DNA of 6,033 nt, from NCBI GenBank assembly GCA_937997355.1, contig CALKTZ010000522.1, positions 1 to 6,033 of the forward strand. Direction: 5' to 3'. Positions 1 through 6,033 of the stretch are shown here, one piece after another (positions within the stretch are counted from its first letter, which is position 1; each line of letters opens with the position of its first letter). The DNA is from an uncultured Planctomycetales bacterium. GTDB lineage: Bacteria; Planctomycetota; Planctomycetia; Isosphaerales; Isosphaeraceae. A program made the position numbers and the translations under genes. Under the pieces are notes generated by a model. That model searched no databases, was not told the origin of the DNA, and was given only the letters and a program-made list of their open reading frames with translations.

Positions 1-1
1 A

Positions 2-676
2 GCGAAGGAATTGATCGACGGAACCAGGCTTGCCGATGTCGCCGTTCGCCGCAAACTTGCCGAAGCTGGCCAGACAGGTATTGAGGCTTCTCATGATCCC
101 ATGATCCGTTTCGCACGAGACGTCGATGACGCCGCACGAATAATCCGTAAACGTCAGGAAGATCAGGTCGAGGGAGTCGAAACTCCGGCGTACGCATCGA
201 TCGCGAAGGTCCTGTTCGAGTTGGAAGGAGATTCCGTTTATCCGGACGCGACATTCACGCTCCGGCTTGCATTCGGCCAGGTCAAGGGATACGAAATCGA
301 CGGCAAACGAATCGCTCCTTTCACCACGTTCGCGGGAGCCTTCGAACACGCAAAAGCCCATGGCGATCGGCCCCCCTACCAACTTCCGAAGTCCTGGTTC
401 GTCGCCCGAGACTCGGGCCGGCTCAAGCTGGATACGCCCCTCAACTTCGTCTCGACGGCCGATATCATCGGGGGGAATTCTGGCAGCCCGGTGGTGAACC
501 GAGAAAATCAGATCGTCGGCCTGATTTTCGACGGCAACATTCAGTCGTTGGTCCTTGATTTCGGTTACGATGACAAGGTTGCTCGGGCGGTCTCGGTCGA
601 TTCACGTGCAATCCTCGAAGCACTCCGATCCATCTATCAGGCGGATCAACTGGTCGCCGAGCTAGCCGGCCATTGA
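2..676 (+). CDS. S46-family serine dipeptidyl-peptidase, C-terminal part (DPP7-like)
   Basis: The frame is already open at the left edge, so this is the last ~224 codons of a longer gene; S46 enzymes are usually about 700 residues. The motif GGNSGSPV (catalytic Ser codon at 479-481) followed by IVGLIFDGN is the diagnostic S46 catalytic-serine block. The tail, with AVSVDSRAILEALRSIY, also matches the family's end. Known for the family: chymotrypsin-fold exopeptidases, usually exported, that release dipeptides from peptide N-termini. The Gly in FDGN lies 18 residues after the catalytic Ser, the position that is Gly in DPP7/DAP BII enzymes and Arg in Asp/Glu-specific DPP11. This suggests preference for hydrophobic or broad P1 residues (inference). 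The His and Asp of the triad and any signal peptide lie outside the window. The gene ends with TGA at 674-676, and no clear terminator follows. Confidence 0.9.
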   Translation, partial: AKELIDGTRLADVAVRRKLAEAGQTGIEASHDPMIRFARDVDDAARIIRKRQEDQVEGVETPAYASIAKVLFELEGDSVYPDATFTLRLAFGQVKGYEIDGKRIAPFTTFAGAFEHAKAHGDRPPYQLPKSWFVARDSGRLKLDTPLNFVSTADIIGGNSGSPVVNRENQIVGLIFDGNIQSLVLDFGYDDKVARAVSVDSRAILEALRSIYQADQLVAELAGH

Positions 677-689
677 ACAATCAATTGAT

Positions 690-806
690 ATGCTGTTTGG
701 AGTGAACTCGCACCCAAACAATGACCAGGACGAGATCGCGCAACCTCCGAGCCTGGAAAAACGCTCATCGCGATTTTTCCGGAGGCTCGAAGGTTTCAGT
801 CAATGA
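690..806 (+). CDS. Possible small ORF (38 aa) overlapping the TAXI gene start
   Basis: An ATG at 690 opens a 38-codon frame ending in TGA at 804-806, which overlaps the next gene's ATG (803-805) as ATGA. The peptide has an acidic/polar first half (NNDQDEIAQPPSLE) and a basic, aromatic second half (KRSSRFFRRLEGFSQ), more protein-like than the other two frames here. I recognise no family and see no good ribosome-binding site before 690. It could be a translationally coupled leader peptide, the original N-terminus of the TAXI protein separated by an old frameshift, or chance. The ATGA overlap is seen directly; function is unknown. Confidence 0.25.
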   Translation: MLFGVNSHPNNDQDEIAQPPSLEKRSSRFFRRLEGFSQ

Positions 807-2224
807 TCCCCACACGTCACATCGACGCGTGTTCCTTGAGGGGAGATCCGGGGTTGTCCTCGCTAACTCGATCCGCCGGCACGCCCCCGGGTGTGCGAAA
901 GAAGCGCGCTTCATTGCTTTCCGCCTGGGTCTGGATCGTCGGCTCTTGCATCGCCGTGCTGATCGCAACTTACATGATGTTCGTCGAACCGCCGCCCCCC
1001 CGAAAAATTGTCATCGCGAGCGGTGCGCGAAACGGTGCCTACTACCGTTTCGCCCAGAAATACGCGGAAGAGTTGGAAAAGGAGGGTCTGACGGTCGAGG
1101 TGCGCGAAACTCAGGGGTCGGTGGAGAATTTGCGATTGTTGCAAGACGACATCGCGATCGTCCAGAGTGGAGTCGCAAACGCGACAGCCGTTCAGGAGCT
1201 TTTCGCGTTGGGCAGCCTCTATCGCGAGCCCTTGTGGATCTTCCACCAAGGCGAGCAGAAGCTTGGTCGGTTGAGCCAGTTGGAAGGAAAGAGGATCGGC
1301 GTTGGTCCGCCTGGCAGTGGAACTCACGCGATCGCCATGCAACTTCTCGAAGCCAATGGATTGCACACCCCTGACCCAAGCAAGGGCAAATCCAGAGTCG
1401 CTCTGGTTGAGGAGAAAGTCGACTCGGCGGCGAAAGCACTGAAGAATGGAGAACTTGACGCCGCTTTTTTTGTCGCGGCATTTGATGCGGAATACATCCA
1501 GAGCCTACTCCGTGATGCTCGCGTCAAGCTCATGAACTTTGATCAGCGAGAGGCTTATCACCGAAGGTTCCGATTCCTGGCGCCGGTCACCGTGCCGGCC
1601 GGGCTCGTGGACCTTTGCAACAATATTCCCGACGAGAATTTAGAGCTTCTCGCGCCGACCGCCGAACTCGTCGTCCGAAAGAGTTTTCACCCGGCATTGG
1701 TTCCGCTCCTCCTCGCGACGGCGGTGCGCATTCATGGCAAGGGGGACGAACTCTCGAACCCGGGCGAGTTTCCTTCCCGGTCGTACTGCGACTTTCCCAT
1801 CAGCGACGATGCGGCTCTCTTTTATCGGAATGGCCCTCCCGTCCTCCAGCGACTTCTCCCATTCTGGTTGGCCTCATTGGTCGATCGAGCCAAGGTGATG
1901 CTCATCCCGGTGATCATGCTGATGATGCCCCTACTCAGGGCGGCGCCTCCTCTCATGCGCTGGCGAACCAGGCGTAAAATCTATCTCTGGTATTCCGACT
2001 TGCGCGAGATTGACCAGAAGTTGGTCAATGGGCTTTCGAACGTTGAACTGGACAATGAACTCGCGCGTATTCAGGGCATCGAACACCAGGTGGCCTGCGT
2101 CGATGTCCCCTTGAGCTACATGGAAGAGTTTTATCACCTTCGAATGCACCTGGCGATGTTGCAGGAGCATTTGAGGACTCTCAGGATGCGGTCAGAGCCG
2201 GCGATTGCTGATCGACCGGCTTAA
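803..2224 (+). CDS. TAXI-family (TRAP-associated) solute-binding protein, membrane-anchored
   Basis: Complete 473-residue gene. A basic N-terminus (RKKR at 32-35) leads into a membrane segment at about 38-60. The TAXI binding domain starts at PPPRKIVIASGARNGAYYRFAQKY (in pieces, residues 64-87), continues through ETQGSVENLRLL (102-113) and IAIVQSG (118-123), and carries the GVGPPGSGT ligand-loop motif (167-174) and DAAFFVAAF (219-227). A second hydrophobic segment lies at about 352-381. It is followed by a basic stop-transfer stretch (RWRTRRK) and a charged, probably cytoplasmic helical tail to 473. Known TAXI proteins bind small solutes such as dicarboxylates or glutamate for TRAP transporters. 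The two-anchor form with a tail is a recognisable TAXI subgroup. No TRAP permease gene is visible nearby, so the transport role and substrate are unknown. GGAGG (781-785) and AAGG (790-793) precede the ATG. The start overlaps the stop of the small ORF; an alternative start further inside is possible. Confidence 0.85.
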   Translation: MIPTRHIDACSLRGDPGLSSLTRSAGTPPGVRKKRASLLSAWVWIVGSCIAVLIATYMMFVEPPPPRKIVIASGARNGAYYRFAQKYAEELEKEGLTVEVRETQGSVENLRLLQDDIAIVQSGVANATAVQELFALGSLYREPLWIFHQGEQKLGRLSQLEGKRIGVGPPGSGTHAIAMQLLEANGLHTPDPSKGKSRVALVEEKVDSAAKALKNGELDAAFFVAAFDAEYIQSLLRDARVKLMNFDQREAYHRRFRFLAPVTVPAGLVDLCNNIPDENLELLAPTAELVVRKSFHPALVPLLLATAVRIHGKGDELSNPGEFPSRSYCDFPISDDAALFYRNGPPVLQRLLPFWLASLVDRAKVMLIPVIMLMMPLLRAAPPLMRWRTRRKIYLWYSDLREIDQKLVNGLSNVELDNELARIQGIEHQVACVDVPLSYMEEFYHLRMHLAMLQEHLRTLRMRSEPAIADRPA

Positions 2225-2353
2225 GCTCAACGCAACCTCGGGCAAGGGATCGGGCTTGCACATGAGCAGTCAGTCAAAGAACCCGCTGCGAATGGCCCTG
2301 CCCTTATCTCGGCAATCGCGGACTATTTCACCGCTCGGCATCCGTCGAATTCA

Positions 2354-2830
2354 TCAATGAATCGAGCAACTCGTACGCCCGGCTTTTTCGAGGTAGCGCT
2401 GATGGTATTCCTCGGCGCGGTAAAAAGGGGCTGCCGGTACGATTTGCGTGACGACCGGTCTCTTTAACGTGCCGATGGCGTCGAGGCGTGACTTGGATGC
2501 TTCCGCAGCCTGCCTCTGCTGCTCGTTGTGATAGAAGATCGCCGAACGATACTGCTTCCCAAAATCAGGCCCTTGCCGATTGAGCTGCGTCGGATCGTGA
2601 ATCGTCCAAAAATGATCGAGCAATGTTTCGTAGGACACGACCGCGGGATCATAAGTAACCCGGACGACCTCCGCGTGACCTGTGGTATCCGTGCAAACTT
2701 CCTTGTAAGTGGGATCGGTCGTATGTCCCCCGGTGTAGCCAACCTCGACGTCAATGACTCCCGGAATGCGACGAAAAGAGAGTTCCACTCCCCAGAAACA
2801 TCCCGCTCCAAAGGTGGCTTGCTCTTGCAT
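2354..2830 (-). CDS. msrA: Peptide-methionine (S)-S-oxide reductase MsrA
   Basis: Complete 158-residue MsrA. It reduces methionine-S-sulfoxide, free or in proteins, back to methionine using thioredoxin, mainly in the cytoplasm. The catalytic block GAGCFWGVE is at residues 8-16 with the nucleophile Cys11. Further family blocks follow: VGYTGG, PTYKEVCTDTTGHAEVV, LLDHFWTIHDPTQLNRQGPD, and FGKQYRSAIFY. The C-terminal EEYHQRYLEK leads to TSCSIH, where Cys155 is the likely resolving cysteine. An upstream in-frame ATG at 2872 would add 14 residues with no family similarity. I prefer the ATG at 2830 because GAAAGGA lies five bases upstream and the product then begins just before the conserved core. 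It is convergent with the TAXI gene and about 100 bases downstream of the transposase remnant on the same strand. No MsrB domain is fused to it. Confidence 0.95.
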   Translation of the reverse strand: MQEQATFGAGCFWGVELSFRRIPGVIDVEVGYTGGHTTDPTYKEVCTDTTGHAEVVRVTYDPAVVSYETLLDHFWTIHDPTQLNRQGPDFGKQYRSAIFYHNEQQRQAAEASKSRLDAIGTLKRPVVTQIVPAAPFYRAEEYHQRYLEKAGRTSCSIH

Positions 2831-2835
2831 GACAT

Positions 2836-2842
2836 TCCTTTC
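2836..2842 (-). promoter_or_regulatory. Ribosome-binding site of msrA
   Basis: On the minus strand GAAAGGA stands five bases before the ATG at 2830. It decides the start in favour of MQEQATFGAGCFWG over the upstream ATG at 2872. Confidence 0.6.
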
Positions 2843-2927
2843 AGGCGAATTGCTCATCGCACTCACTCGCAACTTCTCATGACATCGAAGTGAAGGCGAT
2901 CATCAGAATGATTTCCACCCTGATCGA

Positions 2928-3683
2928 TCATACCAGGGCAATCAACTCCTGCCGATGACGATGCTCTTTACCGCTTGGCCGGATCAAGGGCTTCTTGAGG
3001 GGGTCCCTCTCCGCCTCGGGGAGAAACGACTCGCAGCTCGACCACGTCTCCAGTCCGAGTGCCACTCTAGTAGTCCCCACACCTGAGTTGACGTCTTCCA
3101 GGACGGGGTAAAGCCGCTTGAGCTTGATCCGGGCGCCTGCCGTCGTGAACTGCCAGTCGACCTTCACGGCGGCGGCGTTGCGATCGGCTTCCCAGGTCGC
3201 CACCTCTCGCTGGAGCGCGTCCATGTCGGGGATGCGGCGGTCCAGGCACTGCCGCGACAGCACCGAGAGCTCGCACTCGGCCGCGTTTAGCCAGGAGCCG
3301 TGCTTCGGCGTGTACACAAACTCCAGCCGGCCCAGGAGCCGCCGCGCCTCGGCCGGCTCGAACACCTCGTAGAGGACGGCCGGCTTGTGCATCGAGAGGT
3401 TGTCGACCACCAGCGTGCCCCGCTCCGCGTCCGCGTACCACTCCTCGGCGATGCGCTTCAGCAGCCGGGCGAAGTCGGCCTTCGTCTTCCGTTCGGTTAC
3501 CTCGACTCGGCGCTTCCCGGTCAGCGGCTCGAAGGCCATGAACAGATTGGCCATACCATGCCGGACGTACTCGTAATCCTCCTTGGCCGGGCTTGCCGGG
3601 CGGACCGGCAGCGGCGGCCGGGCGTACACCTCCAGCACGCCCTCCATCGCGCAGACGAACTCGGCGTTCGCCTTCGGCGGGAT
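2928..3683 (-). pseudogene. IS630-family transposase remnant: 5'-truncated and internally deleted
   Basis: Minus-strand reading gives IPPKANAEFVCAMEGVLEVY, the family's linker into the DDE nuclease domain, starting at about 3683 with nothing of the N-terminal helix-turn-helix region before it. The frame is open through the family core: DYEYVRHGMANLFMAFEPL, then LVVDNLSMH (second catalytic Asp), YTPKHGSWLNAAECELSVLS (catalytic Glu), and FTTAGARIKLKRLYPVLEDVN. Between EVYARP and PLPVRPASPAKEDYEY (about 3605-3622) relatives carry some 25 further residues with the first catalytic Asp in a CLDE or CFDE motif; these are absent, with the frame kept. Two independent lesions mean it should be inactive. 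After LEDVN (3087) the frame runs another 52 codons to the stop at 2928, possibly past the natural end of the family core. The longest ATG-started stretch is 2928-3647. Family assignment is secure; the extent of the original element is not. Confidence 0.88.
2928..3683 (-). mobile_element. Remnant of an IS630-family insertion sequence
   Basis: Only the 3' part of the element is present, inferred from the transposase homology above. I could not find a pair of terminal inverted repeats or a TA target duplication, which fits loss of the 5' end at the junction with the DUF1501 fragment near 3681-3690. The left boundary is set by the transposase stop and could lie anywhere between about 2900 and 3085. 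Confidence 0.6.
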
Positions 3684-4555
3684 GACTCGACTTACGAGCC
3701 GTTCGCCGTGATGGGCGCCCCGTCGGCCCCGGACTTCCGGGTCAAATTCGGCGAGGCGGAGTCCGGCGACAGCATCCGGGGGAGGAATCGCCTCCGGCAG
3801 ACGTTCGACGACCTGAGGCGCTCACTGGATCGGGCAGAGAGTGAAAGGTCGATGGATGAGTTCCAGGCCCGCGCCCTGGAACTCATGACCAACCCTCGGG
3901 CCGCCAAGGCATTCGACATCTCCCGAGAAGACCCGAAGCTTCGAGACCGCTACGGCCGACAGGCCTGGGGCCAGCAGTGCCTCATGGCGCGGCGACTCGT
4001 CGAGGCGGGGGCGACCTCGTCACCACGACCTTCGATGGCCCGCTCTGCGGCCGGGTCGCGAATTGGGATGATTATGCCGTCAATCACCACGTCTTCGACG
4101 CCCTCAAATTCCGCGCCCCTTATTTCGACCAGGCGGTCTCCGCCCTGATCCAGGATATCCACGACCGAAGACTCCAGGAACGGGTCCTGGTCGTCGTCAC
4201 GGGCGAATTCGGGCGCACGCCCCGCATCTCCTACGTGGCGAGCAGCGGCGGCGGCGCGAGCGCGCCGGCCGGGACGACACAGCCCGGCCGGGATCACTGG
4301 AACCGGGCGAATTCCATGATCTGGTCGGGGGGCGGGATCGCGGGCGGTCAGGTCATCGGCGCGACGGATAGCCGGGGCGAGGACGTGGTCGATCGCCGCG
4401 TCGGTCCGCACGATTTCCTGGCAACCATCTACCGACATCTCGGGATCGACTACGAGCGGGTCACGATCCCCGACCGGCTTGGGCGACCGATCCCGATCGT
4501 CTCCAACTGCCAGGCGATCCCAGAACTGGTCGCCGCTCCCAAGCCCGTGGGTTGA
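3684..4555 (+). pseudogene. DUF1501 protein pseudogene: N-terminus missing, one frameshift
   Basis: From about 3687 one plus frame reads STYEPFAVMGAPSAPDFRVK and on through RNRLRQTFDDLRRSLD, RAAKAFDISREDPKLRDRYG, and GQQCLMARRLVEAGATS. It then loses homology after 4019. The continuation VTTTFDGPLCGRVANWDDY is in another frame from 4019. Joining TCG (4017-4019) and GTC (4019-4021) reuses one G, so a single-base deletion explains the break. The second part holds the DUF1501 hallmarks VVVTGEFGRTPRI, GRDHWNRANSMIWSGGG and PHDFLATIYRHLGIDYE, ending with TGA at 4553-4555. DUF1501 proteins are alkaline-phosphatase/sulfatase-superfamily relatives abundant in planctomycetes, commonly 430-480 residues, often exported, with no firmly proven reaction. 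Only about 290 codons remain, with no start codon or signal region. The missing 5' end adjoins the transposase remnant. Confidence 0.88.
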
Positions 4556-4565
4556 ATCGCTCGAA

Positions 4566-4650
4566 TACCGGCGGTGGGATTTGAACCCACACGGGGGTTC
4601 CCCCCCAAAGGATTTTAAGTCCTCAGCGTCTGCCATTCCGCCACGCCGGC
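4566..4650 (-). tRNA. tRNA-Leu (anticodon TAA)
   Basis: The minus strand folds as a complete 85-nt class II tRNA. The acceptor stem GCCGGCG (4644-4650) pairs with CGCCGGT (4567-4573), including one G-T wobble. The D-stem is GCG/CGC. The anticodon stem encloses the loop CTTAAAA with anticodon TAA at 4615-4617. A long G/C variable arm of 17 nt follows, then a T-stem GTGGG/CCCAC around TTCAAAT. The discriminator base is A (4566), as expected for leucine. The 3' CCA is not encoded. The long variable arm and A73 support leucine, reading UUA and UUG codons. Its 3' end lies 10 bases from the stop of the convergent DUF1501 pseudogene. Confidence 0.96.
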
Positions 4651-5434
4651 TCTCAAGGCTTTTCGACCCACCAACGCGATCGATCCGGGTTCTTCAAGGA
4701 TTGGTTGAATCCGCATGTCTCATTTCGTGAACGCCGACTACGGATCTGTTGAGAGTCCAGCCATCATAAAGACAAGCTCCAACCTTGACGAGTTCCTTTC
4801 TCTGGAACCGGATCAAGCTTTCCTCGCTCCTGTCCCCATATTCTGATTCCGGCATGGTCCTTGGAATCCACAAAGGCAGCAATCGAACCATCGTATTCCG
4901 TTGGGAGACAAGGTGTTATCGGGTTTTGCTTCGCGCCTATCGTGAGCTGAAAAGTTCAATTATCGGCGACAGGCTCGAAAGCCTGTCGGGGTGATTGATC
5001 CCAACTGTCGAAAACACCTGTCTTGCCCAATGTAGCGATTCGACGGAATTCACGGACGAGGCTCGGCCGCTCGGTAAATTTTTCCGGTTGTCGCGGATAT
5101 CCAACCCTTTCTAAAATAGATTCCGATACGAAAAGCAATTGCGAATCTTGACAACCTTCCCGGAGACAAAAACTCGATTTTCCTTCGGCGATTTTGCGTG
5201 CACCGAGGGCATACGTCGCCTCGCATTCGAAGATGATTTTTCAAAATTGGGTTTTTGCAAAGACCGATAATCAAACGTATGGATTGGTTGGACAGAGCCG
5301 TCCCCGACATTTTTAAGGCGACGACGACCCGGCGGTTCCGCCTGGTTTGACGACAGGCCCGGTCGACGACGTTCGCTTGAAATTTGGAACGAGGACGTGC
5401 CAATGGCCCTTTTCATCCGAGGCATTTGACTGAC
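4651..5434. other. Long intergenic region, no convincing gene
   Basis: About 780 bases between the tRNA and the YiiX-like gene. Short open frames exist (4785-4994 plus, 4694-4891 minus), but I recognise no domain in them and see no ribosome-binding site. The plus one runs straight through a perfect hairpin at its end, which argues against coding. The stretch from about 5080 to 5290 is visibly richer in A/T than its surroundings and could hold the promoter region of the downstream gene. Vague promoter-like pairs occur there but none is strong enough to call. It may be eroded former coding sequence or a regulatory spacer. Confidence 0.5.
4967..4988. repeat. Perfect inverted repeat: 9-bp stem, 4-nt loop
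   Basis: CGACAGGCT (4967-4975) and AGCCTGTCG (4980-4988) are exact reverse complements around a CGAA loop. No T-run follows on either strand, so it is not a standard intrinsic terminator. The ACAGGCT-loop-AGCCTGT core resembles palindromic units I recall seeing scattered between genes in planctomycete genomes, so a dispersed intergenic repeat is likely (inference from memory). Only one copy is in this window. Confidence 0.6.
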
Positions 5435-6033
5435 ATGATTGGCTTGATCCTTTGGGGCATGGCCCTGTTCTACAATGCCCCGGAAGAGCGGGAGATGACC
5501 GAGCGCATGACGCCCGTCACCTGGCAGGGGAATTTCTGGGGACCCGAAGCCGCCAGGGCCCGCAAGGAAGGGAAGCTCCCCCCCATCTCGATGACCCCGC
5601 AAATGCAGCGATGGGATCGATGGGGCAGGCAGGTGCTGAAATCGGGGGATATCGTCTTCCGTCTGGGTGATGCTCGGCTCATGCACGGCTATTTCCCCAT
5701 GAGTCGATTCTATGCCAACACGAGCAACAGCAAGTTTTCCCACACGGCCATCGTGAGCATCGAGGATGAAGAGGAAGGCCCGGTCGTCTACGATACCACG
5801 CGAACCAGCGTCGCCCGGCAACCGTTCGCCGTCTGGGTCCTCGACAATGTCGGCTCGATCGGCGTCAAGCGGCTTCGCCCTCAGTATCGCAAGGAAATCC
5901 CCAGGATCACCGCGTTCTGTCGCCAGATTTTCGAGAGCCAGCCTCCCTTCGACTACGAGCTCTCGCTCGACGACAAGGCATACTATTGCGTCGAGATGAC
6001 CGAGAAGGCGTTCCGATCCGCCGGTCTTCCCCT
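5435..6033 (+). CDS. YiiX/permuted NlpC-P60-type cysteine hydrolase, N-terminal part
   Basis: An open frame from ATG 5435 runs to the window end (199 codons, no stop). Residues 2-13 are hydrophobic (IGLILWGMALFY), a short membrane or signal segment. The domain follows: LKSGDIVFRLGD (68-79), KFSHTAIVSIEDE (100-112) with likely catalytic His103, VVYDTTR (117-123), PPFDYELSLDDKAYYCVEMT (170-189) with likely nucleophile Cys185. The order His first, Cys later, with the FDYEL and YYCVEM blocks, is that of YiiX/YebB-like circularly permuted papain-fold hydrolases. These are thought to cleave amide or lipid-linked bonds in the envelope; the substrate here is unknown. The frame is open back to 5381, so TTG at 5384 or 5426 are alternative starts. 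Only a weak AGG (5420-5422) precedes the ATG. The C-terminus is outside the window. Confidence 0.8.
   Translation, partial: MIGLILWGMALFYNAPEEREMTERMTPVTWQGNFWGPEAARARKEGKLPPISMTPQMQRWDRWGRQVLKSGDIVFRLGDARLMHGYFPMSRFYANTSNSKFSHTAIVSIEDEEEGPVVYDTTRTSVARQPFAVWVLDNVGSIGVKRLRPQYRKEIPRITAFCRQIFESQPPFDYELSLDDKAYYCVEMTEKAFRSAGLP

Noticed and set aside
721..1374. 217-codon plus-strand frame rich in Arg
   Set aside because: It is a shadow of the TAXI gene in another frame; the composition is typical of an out-of-frame GC-rich reading.
1465..1471. Run of seven T in the TAXI gene as a slippage or frameshift site
   Set aside because: The family motif continues in the same frame on both sides, so no shift is needed.
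2345..2365. Imperfect palindrome across the msrA stop codon, considered as a shared terminator for the convergent genes
   Set aside because: The stem is short and A/T-rich with a bulge, the loop is only two bases and no T-run follows.
3300..4148. Long plus-strand open frame (282 codons) spanning the junction
   Set aside because: Its first half is antisense to the transposase remnant and has low-complexity Arg/Leu-rich translation; only the part from about 3684 is DUF1501 homology. It is an artefact of the join, not a fusion protein.
3950..4636. 228-codon minus-strand frame
   Set aside because: It is antisense to the DUF1501 remnant and runs into the tRNA gene; no domain is seen.
4566..4650. 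tRNA-Leu as an integration (attachment) site for a genomic island
   Set aside because: No second copy of the tRNA 3' end and no integrase gene occur in the window.
5088..5117. Possible promoter TTGTCG - 18 - TAAAAT upstream of the YiiX-like gene
   Set aside because: The match is partial, it lies over 300 bases from the start codon, and the region is A/T-rich enough to produce such pairs by chance.
5148..5153. Exact TTGACA (-35-like)
   Set aside because: No acceptable -10 hexamer is found 15-19 bases downstream.
5111..5821. 236-codon minus-strand open frame
   Set aside because: It overlaps the YiiX-like gene antisense, shows no recognisable domain, and extends into the gene-free spacer. The plus-strand frame has clear motifs.

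Overview
The window looks like chromosomal DNA from a planctomycete. This is inferred from gene content: a DUF1501 protein, a C-terminally extended TAXI-type binding protein, an S46 peptidase and a GC-rich coding style. No rRNA or other taxonomic marker is present, so the family or genus cannot be fixed.

Layout from left to right: (1) 2-676 (+) is the C-terminal third of an S46 serine dipeptidyl-peptidase, including the catalytic serine. (2) 690-806 (+) is a possible 38-residue ORF whose stop overlaps the start of the next gene in an ATGA. (3) 803-2224 (+) is a complete membrane-anchored TAXI-family solute-binding protein. (4) 2354-2830 (-) is a complete peptide-methionine (S)-S-oxide reductase, msrA, convergent with the TAXI gene. 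(5) 2928-3683 (-) is a decayed IS630-family transposase that has lost its N-terminus and, by an in-frame deletion, the segment carrying its first catalytic aspartate. (6) About 3684-4555 (+) is a DUF1501 pseudogene without its N-terminus and with a single-base frameshift near 4019. The broken 5' ends of (5) and (6) abut head to head at about 3681-3690. (7) 4566-4650 (-) is tRNA-Leu(TAA). (8) 4651-5434 is about 780 bases with no convincing gene; it contains a perfect 9-bp hairpin at 4967-4988. (9) 5435-6033 (+) is the start of a YiiX/permuted NlpC-P60-type cysteine hydrolase that runs off the window and whose long open frame has no stop inside it.

The intact genes do not form one obvious pathway. 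The peptidase and the TAXI protein suggest handling of peptides and small solutes at the cell envelope, MsrA is oxidative-protein repair, and the YiiX-like protein is probably an envelope amidase or hydrolase. The middle of the window (about 2.9-4.6 kb) is a zone of rearrangement and gene decay between msrA and a tRNA gene. I see no CRISPR array, prophage, toxin-antitoxin pair or defence cassette, and no convincing wholly new system. The most notable features are the double-truncation scar and the catalytically dead transposase.
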